A stretch of DNA of 64,000 nt from Acidobacteriota bacterium (GCA_016196035.1 JACPYM010000034.1:62001-126000), one strand, 5' to 3'; shown: positions 9,791 to 18,100, counted from the first letter of the stretch. Numbers and translations: made by a program. The notes: generated from the sequence alone by a model not told the origin.

Positions 9791-10372
9791 ATGAAACCCT
9801 TCGTTCTCAGGTTGATGGTATTCGCGCTGCTCGTTTGTGTGAACGTGGCAGTCAAGGCGCAAGACCCGGCGCGCGTGCAGATGGATCACCTCGACCGGCT
9901 CTTTCCCAAAGCCGTCGAAACGATTGACGTGACGGTGGACAGCGGCTTGCTGCGGCTGGCCTCCAAATTCCTGCAAGGCAGTCAAGCCGATCAGGCGGCG
10001 GTCAAAGAGATTCTGAACATGATCAAAGGCGTTTATGTCAAAGGCGTCGAATTCGAGCACGAGAATGAATTCACCACACAGGATGTCGAAACCTTGCGCC
10101 AGCAATTGCAAGCGCCCGGCTGGTCGCGCATCGTCGGCGTGCGCAGCAAACGCGCTGGCGAAAACGTCGAAGTTTTCATGATGCACAACGGCGACATCAT
10201 TCAGGGCATCGGCGTGTTGCTCAACGACCCCAAGAAACTGATGATCGTCAACGTCGTCGGCCCGCTCGATCCCGAAAAGATCAGCCAGTTGGTGGGCCGC
10301 TTCGGCATTCCCAACATTGATTTCGATTGGAGCGGCGTGGCTGTCAAAACCAAGCGCCGCGATGCGAATTAA
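9791..10372 (+). CDS. DUF4252 secreted protein (paralogue 1)
   Basis: A 193-residue protein with a signal peptide ending near KAQD (residues 1-23). The mature domain has the DUF4252 pattern: LDRLFPKAVETIDVTVD, then the long helix, KGVYVKGVEFE, PGWSRIVGVRSK and the final strand LMIVNVVGPLD. It is predicted to be periplasmic or outer-membrane associated. It has two full-length paralogues within 3 kb and lies in the same direction as the sigma/anti-sigma pair; AAGGAGAAAAT precedes the ATG at 9791. Members of this family often sit beside ECF sigma systems, and their molecular role is not established. Confidence 0.85.
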   Translation: MKPFVLRLMVFALLVCVNVAVKAQDPARVQMDHLDRLFPKAVETIDVTVDSGLLRLASKFLQGSQADQAAVKEILNMIKGVYVKGVEFEHENEFTTQDVETLRQQLQAPGWSRIVGVRSKRAGENVEVFMMHNGDIIQGIGVLLNDPKKLMIVNVVGPLDPEKISQLVGRFGIPNIDFDWSGVAVKTKRRDAN

Positions 10373-10440
10373 GTGGTCAGTGGTTGGCGGTCAGTGGTCA
10401 GTCAGATTGCCAACTGCCAACTTTACCGAGGAGGAGTGCA

Positions 10441-12156
10441 ATGTTTACTCGTCGTCTTGCTAGTTTCGCACTGACCAGCGCCTTATTGCTGGCGTTGACG
10501 CCTGCGACTTGGGCCAATGGCAAAGGTTTCAAGGATGTCGTCAATCATCTGCAAACCAATTACCGCGCCAAGAAAACCAAGATTCCGCTGTTGGGCCTGG
10601 CGAACTTTGCGGTGAAAGTCGTTCGCCCGGCAGGCGTGAAAGGCTTCAAGGTGGCGGTGTTTGAAGGGCAGGACTTCTCGCCGCGCGCGGGCGAACTGCC
10701 GTTCATGAGTGTGATGCGTCAGGCTTACTTGCCGGAAAAAGGTTGGAAGCCGTTGGTGCAAACCAACTCCAAACGCGATGGAGCGTTGCAACGCGCCTTC
10801 ATCTTTTTCAAAGAAAACAAAAAAGATGTCGAAGTCGCGGTGACCACGCTCAGTGAAAACGAAGCGGCGGTGATCGAAGTCAAATTCAGCCCGGACAAGA
10901 TGGTGCAGTTTCTCGACAACCCGCGTTTGATGGGTATCTCGCTGGGCGGGTCGTTGCGCGGGCAGACAAACAACACCATCGCGGGCACCCTCAGCGGCAA
11001 TCTCAATACAGCGCGTCCAGCTGCCGCGCCGCGCACGCCCTCTGAGCCAACCGGCAACTCGATCACGGTGGTGGATCGCACGGGCGCACCCGTCATGGGC
11101 AACACTGTTGCTCCAACGGTGACTGTGAACACGAATCAACGACTGGCGTTGAAAGCGGCAGCGGAACCCCGCGCCAATGACCAGAACAATCCGCCCAGCG
11201 CGGCGACCGACGCGGCGATGACTGACGCGGCCAGCGCCAAAATCGCGCCTGCTGTCGTCGAGCCGAAAGACCCGAACGCGATTCGCATCGAAACGCGGCT
11301 GGTCAATCTGAACGTGCGTGCCCTGAACAAAACCGGCTTGCCGATCACCGATCTGAAGCCGGAAGACTTTCAGGTTTTTGAGGACGAAGCGAAGCAAGAG
11401 GTCGCCCATTTCAAGCCGGTCAACGCGCCCGTCAATTTGCTTGTCCTGCTGGATATGAGCGGCAGCACGCAAGGGAAGCACAAGACGATGATTGAATCAG
11501 TGCGCAAATTCATTGATCTGCTGCCCGCTAACGACCGCATGTCCATCGTCGCGTTCACGCGCCGCTATTACCGCTTGAGCACCTTCACCAGCGACAAAGC
11601 GGTGCTCAAAACAGCAGTCGAAAAGATCAGCAAGATTTCGGGCGGCACGGCCTATTACGACGCGATGGTCGAGGCGCTGAATGATCTGAATCACCTGGGC
11701 GACGCGCGCAAAGCCATCGTCGTGCTCACCGATGGCGAAGACGAATCCATGTTCGGCAATGAGCCGACCGGCTTCAACTTCCAGCAAATGCTGGATCGCG
11801 CGGCGGAAGCGGATGTCACGGTCTATCCGATTTACTTTTCCGGCGCGGATACGGGGCGCGCGTTGAATCTGGTGTTTAGCGGCCCGTCACTCGACCGGCA
11901 AAATGACCGCCGCACACAGGCGCGCAAACAAATGCAAGCCGTCGCCGATCAAACCGGCGGCGAAGTCATCAACGCACAAGCCGAAGGCGATCTGGCTGCG
12001 GCGTATGCGCGCGTGGCGACCGAATTGCACACGCTTTACAGCCTGGCTTATTCGCCCGACAAGCCGAAACACGATGGCGCGTTCCGCAAGATCAGCGTCA
12101 ACGTCAGCCGCGAAGGCGCGCTGGCGAAGACGCGGAAGGGTTACTATGACAAATAA
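10441..12156 (+). CDS. Acidobacterial VWFA-domain protein with an N-terminal DUF4252-like region
   Basis: A 571-residue secreted protein (signal peptide about 1-24). A VWA domain starts near residue 330 with the MIDAS motif DMSGS in LLVLLDMSGSTQGK, followed by conserved TDGEDE. An N-terminal domain (residues about 30-180) repeats the order of the DUF4252 neighbours (KGFKVAVFEG, then EKGWKPLVQTNSKRDG, then AAVIEVKFSPDKMVQFL), which I take as a divergent DUF4252 copy. A low-complexity linker (Pro/Ala/Thr) separates the two. RIETRLVNLNVRALNKTG is the standard entry to the Acidobacterial VWFA-related domain. Start: ATG 10441 with GAGGAG upstream. It overlaps the next DUF4252 gene by 11 bases. Confidence 0.88.
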   Translation: MFTRRLASFALTSALLLALTPATWANGKGFKDVVNHLQTNYRAKKTKIPLLGLANFAVKVVRPAGVKGFKVAVFEGQDFSPRAGELPFMSVMRQAYLPEKGWKPLVQTNSKRDGALQRAFIFFKENKKDVEVAVTTLSENEAAVIEVKFSPDKMVQFLDNPRLMGISLGGSLRGQTNNTIAGTLSGNLNTARPAAAPRTPSEPTGNSITVVDRTGAPVMGNTVAPTVTVNTNQRLALKAAAEPRANDQNNPPSAATDAAMTDAASAKIAPAVVEPKDPNAIRIETRLVNLNVRALNKTGLPITDLKPEDFQVFEDEAKQEVAHFKPVNAPVNLLVLLDMSGSTQGKHKTMIESVRKFIDLLPANDRMSIVAFTRRYYRLSTFTSDKAVLKTAVEKISKISGGTAYYDAMVEALNDLNHLGDARKAIVVLTDGEDESMFGNEPTGFNFQQMLDRAAEADVTVYPIYFSGADTGRALNLVFSGPSLDRQNDRRTQARKQMQAVADQTGGEVINAQAEGDLAAAYARVATELHTLYSLAYSPDKPKHDGAFRKISVNVSREGALAKTRKGYYDK

Positions 12157-12718
12157 AGCTTCACTCGCGGTGTTGTGCGCGTTGTGTTGTGCGCTGGCCG
12201 TTTCGGTCAAGGCGCAGGAAGCGCGCTTGCAGATAGATCAACTCAACCATCTGGCGAACCGCGCGAAAGAATCGGTGGATGTCACGATGGATCGCCCGGC
12301 GGTGCAGTTGGTGGCGAAGCTGACCACGCTGGACGCCAAAGACCAGAGCCGCTTTCGTGAACTGGCCCAGCGGATTCAAGGCATTTACGTGCGCGCCTTT
12401 GAGTTTGAGAACGAAGGCGAATACAACCAGAGTGATGTCGAATCGGTACGCGCGCAACTGCGTTCGCCCGCCTGGCAACGGCTGGTGCAAGTGCGCGACC
12501 GCAATGGCGAAAGCAACGAGGTCTATTACGTCACGCGCGTCCAAAATTCGGAATGGCAGATGGAAGGGATGGCGGTGATCACGGCGGAGCCACGCCGCTT
12601 GTGCGTCGCCAACATTGTCGGCCAGATGAACCTGGATGATCTCGGCTTGCTGGATCGGGAATTCGGCGTGAGCAGTTGCGGGAAGGGTAAGAATCGGCGT
12701 GAGCGGGTGCGCCGCTAA
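12146..12718 (+). CDS. DUF4252 secreted protein (paralogue 2)
   Basis: A 190-residue protein with a signal peptide ending near KAQE. It shares the DUF4252 layout (HLANRAKESVDVTMD, then the helix, RIQGIYVRAFEFENEG, SPAWQRLVQVRDRNG). The C-terminal tail ends with a basic stretch (GKGKNRRERVRR) that the first paralogue lacks. Its ATG at 12146 lies 11 bases inside the VWA gene, so the two are translationally coupled. The overlap supports a physical partnership between the VWA protein and this DUF4252 protein. Confidence 0.85.
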   Translation: MTNKASLAVLCALCCALAVSVKAQEARLQIDQLNHLANRAKESVDVTMDRPAVQLVAKLTTLDAKDQSRFRELAQRIQGIYVRAFEFENEGEYNQSDVESVRAQLRSPAWQRLVQVRDRNGESNEVYYVTRVQNSEWQMEGMAVITAEPRRLCVANIVGQMNLDDLGLLDREFGVSSCGKGKNRRERVRR

Positions 12719-12746
12719 ATTTGAAATTGGAGATTTGAGATTCGGA

Positions 12747-13310
12747 ATGAAGAAGTTTCTTTTACAGACAAGCGCGGCGGTGTTGGTGTTGTGCCTTAGC
12801 GCCCTCGCAACGTGCGCGCAGGACGCGAAGATTCCGCTCGAACGGTTCGATCATCTGGCGGACAAGGCTGCTGAGACCGTCGAGGTGACGTTGGATGAGC
12901 GGCTGTTGCGGCTGGCGTCGAAATTTCTGAGCAGCAGCGACCCCATGCAGGCGAAGGTCAAGGAGATGATCGCCAGCCTCAAAGGCATTTACGTGCGTGT
13001 GTTCAGCTTCGATAAGGTGGGCGAATACGACGCGAAGGAATTGGATGGGCTGCGCACACAATTGCGCGGCCCCAACTGGCAAAAGATCGTCGGCGTGCGC
13101 AGCAAGCGCGGCGGCGACAACGTGGATGTGCATCTGCTCACGCAAAACGACGTGATCGGCGGCTTGGCGATCATCGCCGCCGAGCCGCGCCAACTCACGC
13201 TGGTCAATATCATCGGCCCCATTGATCTGGAAAAGCTCAGCCAATTGCAGGGCCAACTCGGCATCCCCAAACTCGACATTGATTTCGGCAGCAGCAAGAA
13301 CAAGAAATAG
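12747..13310 (+). CDS. DUF4252 secreted protein (paralogue 3)
   Basis: A 187-residue protein with a signal peptide ending near CAQDA. The motif order is that of the other DUF4252 copies (LDERLLRLASKFLSSSDP, SLKGIYVRVFSFDKVGE, GPNWQKIVGVRSKRGGD) and it is closest to paralogue 1, ending IDLEKLSQLQGQLGIPKLD against IDFDWSG in the first. Its ATG at 12747 lies 28 bases after the previous stop, with a GGAGATTTGAGATT stretch upstream. It is the last gene of the run; a large inverted repeat follows. Confidence 0.85.
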   Translation: MKKFLLQTSAAVLVLCLSALATCAQDAKIPLERFDHLADKAAETVEVTLDERLLRLASKFLSSSDPMQAKVKEMIASLKGIYVRVFSFDKVGEYDAKELDGLRTQLRGPNWQKIVGVRSKRGGDNVDVHLLTQNDVIGGLAIIAAEPRQLTLVNIIGPIDLEKLSQLQGQLGIPKLDIDFGSSKNKK

Positions 13311-13655
13311 ACTTCAGACTTCAGACTTCAGACCTCAGACCTCAGGGCTTTTGCAAAGTCGCCAGCGCGAGCGCTCGAACGGTTTGACTGACTCCTGATT
13401 CCCGGTTCCTGATTCCTGACAAACTGAGAATACTGGCTGATTTTCAATTTGCCAGGAGTCAGGAGTCAGGAATCAGGAGTCAGTCAAAGGTCTTTGGCGG
13501 ATGTTTTGAGGACTTTGCAAAAGCCCTGCCTCAGACCTCGAACCTGTAGTTGCAGGTGTTGATTTCAGACTTCAAAGTTCCAACACCTGATTGCATTCCG
13601 GCCTGATGCGTGAAAGGTCTGAAGTCTGAGGCCTGAAGTCTGTTAAAATGCCCGC
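13311..13655. repeat. Composite inverted-repeat region (about 345 bp, no gene)
   Basis: No coding sequence is supported here. The region holds nested inverted repeats. The outermost arms are CTTCAGAC-type tandem sequence at about 13311-13345 and its complement at about 13611-13645. The middle arms are GGGCTTTTGCAAAGTC (13345-13360) and its exact complement (13511-13526). The inner arms are at 13384-13402 and 13469-13487 (19 of 19 complementary, carrying TGACTGACTCC). A second copy of the CAGGGCTTTTGCAAAGTC segment with its following GCGCG is at 43125-43151, so part of this is a dispersed family. Confidence 0.85.
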
Positions 13656-14468
13656 ATGACCGAAGAGACGCTCATCATCGAAACACCTGAACACGTCGAG
13701 TTGCAATTCGCGCTCGCCTCGGTGGGCAACCGCTTTCTCGCCTGTGTGGTTGACCATACGTTGCAGTTGCTCGCCATTGCGATTGTTTCTACGCTCACCT
13801 ACAACCTGAGTGCGGGCGCGCGCCGGTTGGGCAGCCGCATGGCGAGTGGCGTTGAAGAAGGGAATTTGTGGATGATGGCGGCGCTGGTCTTGGTTATGTT
13901 CGTCATCTTCTTTGGTTATTTCACGTTTTTCGAGACGGTCTGGAATGGGCAAACACCGGGGAAGCGCTGGTTGAAGCTGCGTGTGATTCAGGAAGACGGC
14001 AGACCGATTGGGTTTTTCGCGGCCTTCACGCGCAATATGCTGCGACTGGCGGATATGACGCCGCCGCCGTTTTATTCGTTGGGCGTGCTTTCGATCTTTG
14101 CCAGCAGTCGTTCAAAGCGCTTGGGCGATTTCGTGGCCAACACCGTCGTCATCAAAGAGCGTTCCGCCGAAGCGCCCAAATTTGAGGAAGTCTTTACCAG
14201 CGAGATCATTGATACAGCCATGCGCCGCGTCGCCGAACCCGTCGCTTTTCGCGGCGAAATACGCGCTGTCACTGAGAGCGAGATGCAAGTCGTCGAGAGT
14301 TTTTTGCGCCGCCGTTACGACATTCCCGAACAACCGCGCGCTTGGCTGGCATGGCGCGTCGCTGCTCCTATTTTGAATAAGCTTCGGCCTGAATACGATC
14401 CAGAAGGATTCAGCTATGAGGGGTTTTTGGAAGAATTGATCGCGCGGTATCGCGTGCAAAAGCGCTAG
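13656..14468 (+). CDS. RDD-family membrane protein
   Basis: A 270-residue protein. It has the RDD signature NRFLACVVDHTLQ in the first helix, a second hydrophobic span (about residues 70-92, ALVLVMFVIFFGYFTFFETV) and the hallmark NGQTPGKRWLKLRVIQEDG, followed by a third span around YSLGVLSIF and RLGDFVANTVVI. A soluble C-terminal domain of about 110 residues (RAWLAWRVAAPILNKLRP and FLEELIARYRVQ) is an extension beyond a minimal RDD domain. It may transport a small solute or protons; this is not readable from sequence. The ATG at 13656 follows the repeat region by a few bases. Confidence 0.85.
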   Translation: MTEETLIIETPEHVELQFALASVGNRFLACVVDHTLQLLAIAIVSTLTYNLSAGARRLGSRMASGVEEGNLWMMAALVLVMFVIFFGYFTFFETVWNGQTPGKRWLKLRVIQEDGRPIGFFAAFTRNMLRLADMTPPPFYSLGVLSIFASSRSKRLGDFVANTVVIKERSAEAPKFEEVFTSEIIDTAMRRVAEPVAFRGEIRAVTESEMQVVESFLRRRYDIPEQPRAWLAWRVAAPILNKLRPEYDPEGFSYEGFLEELIARYRVQKR

Positions 14469-14486
14469 CACCTGCCAGTCACAGCC

Positions 14487-14822
14487 TCACGCGCTGTTGG
14501 GAATCTCATACAACATCTTCAACGTGTAAATGCCCGTATCGTGGTGATCGCTGAAAACCAGATGGTAGGCATAACGACCCACGGCGGCCATGTCCGTCAG
14601 CTTGACGCCGGGGAATTGCGCAGACTCCAGCTTCAAACTTTGCTCAGGCGCATGGCCCTTGCAATGGGCGCAGGGGCAGGCGGCGCGCAATACGTCCAAA
14701 CGGTGGCGGCTGACGTGTCCGTCATCCCAGTTGATTTGCAGAACAGTGTCGCTGTCGGTTAGTTCCAGCCCGGCGGGAAAAACGGAAATGCGGCTGTGTT
14801 CGGGCGCGGTAGGTTGGGTCAT
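14487..14822 (-). CDS. DUF971 / gamma-butyrobetaine hydroxylase-like N-terminal domain protein
   Basis: A 111-residue stand-alone domain with the typical WDDGHVSRHRLDVLRAACPC and CAHC motif, GVKLTDMAAVGRYAYHLVF, and FSDHHDTGIYTLKMLYEI. The paired cysteines resemble a zinc or Fe-S site. DUF971 proteins often accompany Fe-S assembly genes; here the convergent neighbour is the RDD gene and the divergent one the YkvA-type gene, so no Fe-S context is visible. It is probably a small cytoplasmic protein. Confidence 0.85.
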   Translation of the reverse strand: MTQPTAPEHSRISVFPAGLELTDSDTVLQINWDDGHVSRHRLDVLRAACPCAHCKGHAPEQSLKLESAQFPGVKLTDMAAVGRYAYHLVFSDHHDTGIYTLKMLYEIPNSA

Positions 14823-14929
14823 TGGTCGGTTCCTGTGCTATAAATTTTTTGCGCGGGAGCCGGGATTTAAGCATCCAAAGCGCCGTGCAAGCAAACCCCT
14901 TGTATCACCACAACCAAGAGGAGGAGCCG

Positions 14930-15436
14930 TTGACCGAGAACCTGAACCAAGCACCGAGACACGAACGCCACAAAGCGCGGGGCTTTTTACACGATGCCCT
15001 GATGCTTATTCCGAACTTTCTGAAGCTGCTTTACCGCCTATTCAAAGATTCACGGGTGCCGACAACAGAGAAAGCCTTCCTGGTCGGCGCGATTATCTAT
15101 GTCATCTCGCCGCTCGATTTGATTCCCGATGTGATCCCGTTCATCGGCGAAGTTGATGATTTATATCTGGTCGCTTTGACGGTGCTGCGCCTGCTCAACC
15201 GGGCGCCGGACTTGGCCATCCGCGAACATTGGGAGGGCCGTGGCGACGTCGTAGGCGTGGTGGACAAGATCGTGCGGGCCGCGCAATACGTGCTGCCCAA
15301 ACGTGTGCAACGCATCTTGCTGGGCCAGGTCGAGATTGCCCCGAAAGTGTTAAAAGGTGGGATGCTGGCCTCGCCCGCCGCGCCGGAACAAATCGAGCCG
15401 CACATACAGGAACGTGAACGGCGCGCCGAGCGCTAA
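14930..15436 (+). CDS. YkvA/DUF1232-family membrane protein
   Basis: A 168-residue protein. The DUF1232 core is plain: KAFLVGAIIYVISPLDLIPD, then VIPFIGEVDDLYLVAL, a short amphipathic/transmembrane segment. A C-terminal helix-rich extension follows. I chose the TTG at 14930 because GAGGAG lies five bases upstream and the upstream frame has no conserved sequence; the true start could still be elsewhere. It is convergent with the SET-domain gene, with a long hairpin between them. Confidence 0.75.
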   Translation: MTENLNQAPRHERHKARGFLHDALMLIPNFLKLLYRLFKDSRVPTTEKAFLVGAIIYVISPLDLIPDVIPFIGEVDDLYLVALTVLRLLNRAPDLAIREHWEGRGDVVGVVDKIVRAAQYVLPKRVQRILLGQVEIAPKVLKGGMLASPAAPEQIEPHIQERERRAER

Positions 15437-15442
15437 GCCAAG

Positions 15443-15508
15443 CAACAACGAACTGCGTCTGGTGAAGAGGGAACGCCGCAACTCTTCACCAGGCGCGGTT
15501 CGTCGTTG
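15443..15508. terminator. 27-bp stem hairpin between convergent genes
   Basis: The arms at 15443-15469 and 15482-15508 are complementary except for two G-U-type positions and one A-C position (24 of 27 Watson-Crick), with a 12-base loop. It lies between the DUF1232 gene (+) and the SET gene (-). It is a likely bidirectional transcription barrier, but no T tract follows on the + strand, so it is not a canonical intrinsic terminator. Confidence 0.6.
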
Positions 15509-15517
15509 GTGAGCGGG

Positions 15518-15949
15518 TTATTTGTTCATCTTGCCGCGGCAGGTCGGCGCGCCGCACGAACAGCCATAATCATCGGGATGCCAAGACCATTCGTAATCCA
15601 GCAAAATCTCTTCACCCGGTTCGATGTCGCGCAAGGCAAAGAAAAGGATGTGGTCTTTGATGATGCGGACGGTGCAGTTCGGCGCGCAGGAATGATTGAT
15701 GAACTGTGTGCCGTTGCCGCCGACGCTGCCGTCAATGGCCCAATAATAGTTAATAGCGCAAATCTGAATCCGTTGCAGGTCTTTCAGACGCCGCTTGATT
15801 TCGCGCCGCGAAATCTTTTCGCCCGCATACTCGGCGATCTTCTTGCCCTTGGGAAAGCGTGCGGTCGCAAAGCAGCCTTGGCCGTCAATTTTCGATTTTT
15901 TTACGGTGATACCGTGTGCGTAGGTAGTTTTCATAACGCGCGCGATCAT
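15518..15949 (-). CDS. SET-domain lysine methyltransferase with post-SET zinc motif
   Basis: A 143-residue protein. SET motifs are clear: GQGCFATARFPKGKKIAEYAG, cut here to GQGCFA and FPKGKKIAEYAG; the pseudoknot motif NHSCAPN; and EEILLDYEW. It ends with CSCGAPTCRG, a post-SET cysteine cluster that binds zinc together with the NHSC cysteine. It would transfer methyl groups from S-adenosylmethionine to a lysine of a protein target. Start could be 15949 or 15934 (MKTTYAHG); no Shine-Dalgarno decides between them. Such genes occur in scattered bacteria; the target here is unknown. Confidence 0.88.
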   Translation of the reverse strand: MIARVMKTTYAHGITVKKSKIDGQGCFATARFPKGKKIAEYAGEKISRREIKRRLKDLQRIQICAINYYWAIDGSVGGNGTQFINHSCAPNCTVRIIKDHILFFALRDIEPGEEILLDYEWSWHPDDYGCSCGAPTCRGKMNK

Positions 15950-16030
15950 AGCATTACGAGAGTGGGCCCGTCATTGATTCCCCTGGGCTGATGTTCTATT
16001 CTCGCCGCCGCTTTGACACCTATTCATACC

Positions 16031-16126
16031 TAGATCGGTTTTCACTTCGGTGTATGGCAAAAAGCCGCGCCGCGGGACTGTCCCGGCGCAGCGCGCCTAC
16101 CGTACACGCAAATGAAAACCGATCTA
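16031..16126. mobile_element. MITE copy A (96 bp, TA-flanked, 14-bp terminal inverted repeats)
   Basis: The element begins TAGATCGGTTTTCA and ends with the exact complement TGAAAACCGATCTA, both ends containing TA. Inside, a CGGTGTATGG-type segment next to the left end and its degenerate complement CCGTACACG extend the arms. The centre is a GC-rich palindrome (CGGGACTGTCCCGG). No gene is present. The same family occurs at 20241-20419. It sits just 20 bases upstream of the proline dehydrogenase ATG, with the Shine-Dalgarno (GAGGA) right after its end. Confidence 0.85.
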
Positions 16127-16146
16127 AGGCCCGCGAGGAACTGCTT

Positions 16147-17061
16147 ATGCTCACGCGCACCGCGCTGCTTTACTTATCCCGTCAACACAGTTTCAAAAAT
16201 TACTTTTCGTATTTGCCCGGCTTCAAACAGGTCACGCGCCGCTTCATCGCGGGCGAAAACATTGATGACGCCATCGTGGCGATCAGGGAACTGAACGCAC
16301 TGGGCATTTCGGCCACCTTCGATCACTTGGGCGAGAGCACGACTTCGGCGGCAGAGGCCGAAGCCGACGTGCGCGAATATTTCAAAGTCTTGCGCCGCAT
16401 TGACGAAACCGGCGTGAATTCCAACGTCTCGGTCAAACCCACGCAACTCGGTTTGGACATCAGCGAAGACCTTTGCCACAACAACATCCGCCGCATCGTC
16501 GAAGAGGCGCGCCGTTACGGCAACTTCGTGCGGATGGATATGGAAGGCTCCGACAAGACCGATGCGGCCTTGCGCATCTTCTATGCTTTGCGCGCCGAAT
16601 TCGACAACGTCGGCATCGTGTTGCAGGCCTATCTCTACCGCACGGAAAAGGATTTGGACAAAGTCATGGCGATGAATGCGCGTGTGCGCTTGTGCAAGGG
16701 CGCGTATGACGAACCGGCGGAAGTCGCCTTTCCTGAAAAGAAGGATGTGGATGACAATTACGTCAAGCTGATGCGGAAGCTGCTCAAGAGCGGCGTCTAT
16801 CACGGCATGGCGACGCACCACGAACGCATGATTCAAGAGACGAATGACTTTGCCACGCGCGAGGGCATCGGCAAGGATCAGTATGAGTTCCAAATGCTGT
16901 ATGGCGTGCGTCGCGATTTGCAACTCAAGCTGGCGGCAGAAGGTTACCGCGTGCGCACCTATGTGCCGTATGGTGAATACTGGTATCCATACTTTATGCG
17001 GCGGTTGGCTGAACGCCCCGCCAACGTGTGGTTTCTTTTGAAGAACTCGTTTAAGGGCTGA
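16147..17061 (+). CDS. putA-like (PRODH): Proline dehydrogenase
   Basis: A 304-residue monofunctional enzyme (no P5C dehydrogenase domain). The FAD-binding barrel has the family segments GISATFDHLGES, NSNVSVKPTQLGLD, RMDMEGSDKTDAALRIF, VRLCKGAYDEP, GMATHHERMI and the closing YVPYGEYWYPYFMRRLAERP. It oxidises L-proline to delta-1-pyrroline-5-carboxylate, passing electrons to the quinone pool, and is usually membrane associated. ATG 16147 has GAGGA upstream. A MITE forms the 5' untranslated region, so transcription or mRNA folding may be affected. The gene's 3' end overlaps a small antisense gene by 11 bases. Confidence 0.92.
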   Translation: MLTRTALLYLSRQHSFKNYFSYLPGFKQVTRRFIAGENIDDAIVAIRELNALGISATFDHLGESTTSAAEAEADVREYFKVLRRIDETGVNSNVSVKPTQLGLDISEDLCHNNIRRIVEEARRYGNFVRMDMEGSDKTDAALRIFYALRAEFDNVGIVLQAYLYRTEKDLDKVMAMNARVRLCKGAYDEPAEVAFPEKKDVDDNYVKLMRKLLKSGVYHGMATHHERMIQETNDFATREGIGKDQYEFQMLYGVRRDLQLKLAAEGYRVRTYVPYGEYWYPYFMRRLAERPANVWFLLKNSFKG

Positions 17062-17227
17062 CGTTTTCCTGTGCTTGCCGATACTCAGCCAGCAACTCTT
17101 GCATGATGTCCGAGAACGTCCAGTTTGGATCGAGCGTCGGATCCGCCGCCAAGCGCCGCTCAAATTCCGCATAAGCCCGCGCGCGCGCCCAGGCGAAAAA
17201 CTTGGCTAAATCAACGTCTGTTTGCAT
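17051..17227 (-). CDS. Small hypothetical protein (58 aa), convergent with proline dehydrogenase
   Basis: A 58-codon frame with helical, charged sequence ([20 protein letters not shown], then [20 protein letters not shown]), good codon use and a weak AAAGGCAG upstream. The stop overlaps the last 11 bases of the proline dehydrogenase gene. It occupies otherwise empty sequence between two genes, which favours a real gene. I do not recognise the family. Confidence 0.5.
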   Translation of the reverse strand: MQTDVDLAKFFAWARARAYAEFERRLAADPTLDPNWTFSDIMQELLAEYRQAQENVSP

Positions 17228-17398
17228 TCGTGCTGCCTTTGTTTGAAGAGGTTTGAAGTACGCGCCGGATTCTCAGTTTCCGGCTGCGGGCCTGTCAAGC
17301 TTGGCCTGTCAAGCTTGGTAGGCTGCTGTCGACTGTGATAGCTTGCGCGCACCCCACTTACATCAAAACGCTGATCCAAAATAAGGAGTGGATGCTTT

Positions 17399-18100
17399 AT
17401 GCAAAGGCGCAGCTTCATCTTGAATTTGTGCAGTTCTGCCGTGGTTCCGGTTTGCTTGCCGTGCGCCGCCAACGCCACACAGTTTGGCGGCTTGAGCGAC
17501 AGCAAGATCATCGCCGGCTTGAAAGAAGCCTTGGAAATCGGCACCGGCAATGCCGTCAATTTGACCGGGCGTGTGGATGGATTTTTCAAAAACGCTGCGA
17601 TCAAAATCTTGATGCCGAAACAGTTGAACACAGTCGAAAAGACCCTGCGCACTGTGGGGCAGAGCGCACTGGTGGATGAATTCGTGATGAGCATGAACCG
17701 CGCCGCCGAAAAGGCCGCGCCCGAAGCCCGCAAGCTGTTCGTCGGTGCGCTCAAAGAGATGAGCTTTGACGATGCGCGCAAGATTTTGACTGGCAACGAC
17801 ACCGCCGCGACCGAGTATTTCAAAGGCAAGACCACGCTCAAACTCACCACCGCCTTCCGCCCGATTGTCAGCAAGGCGATGGACGAGGTCGGCGCGACGC
17901 GGCAGTACAAAGATTTGATCGGGCGCTTGCAGCAGATTCCTTTCGTCAAAACGCAAGCGTTGGACATTGACGAATACGTCGTCGTCAAGGCGCTCGATGG
18001 CCTGTTCTATATGGTGGGCGAGGAAGAGAAGAAGATTCGCAAAGACCCGGTGGCGCGGGTGACCAGCATTTTGAAAGACGTGTTTGGCAAGAAACGTTGA
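17399..18100 (+). CDS. DUF4197-family protein
   Basis: A 233-residue protein with a probable signal peptide (to about NATQFGG) and the DUF4197 pattern: [57 protein letters not shown] and [18 protein letters not shown]. Such proteins have a helical fold and are secreted; their role is unknown. The ATG at 17399 is the first in frame with this signal peptide. The gene lies about 30 bases before the ceramidase-like gene in the same direction, so the two may form one unit. Confidence 0.85.
   Translation: MQRRSFILNLCSSAVVPVCLPCAANATQFGGLSDSKIIAGLKEALEIGTGNAVNLTGRVDGFFKNAAIKILMPKQLNTVEKTLRTVGQSALVDEFVMSMNRAAEKAAPEARKLFVGALKEMSFDDARKILTGNDTAATEYFKGKTTLKLTTAFRPIVSKAMDEVGATRQYKDLIGRLQQIPFVKTQALDIDEYVVVKALDGLFYMVGEEEKKIRKDPVARVTSILKDVFGKKR

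Noticed and set aside
16031-16126. Intrinsic terminator of the SET gene region instead of a MITE
   Set aside because: Exact TA-flanked ends matching a second copy that demonstrably interrupts a gene favour a mobile element; there is no T tract.
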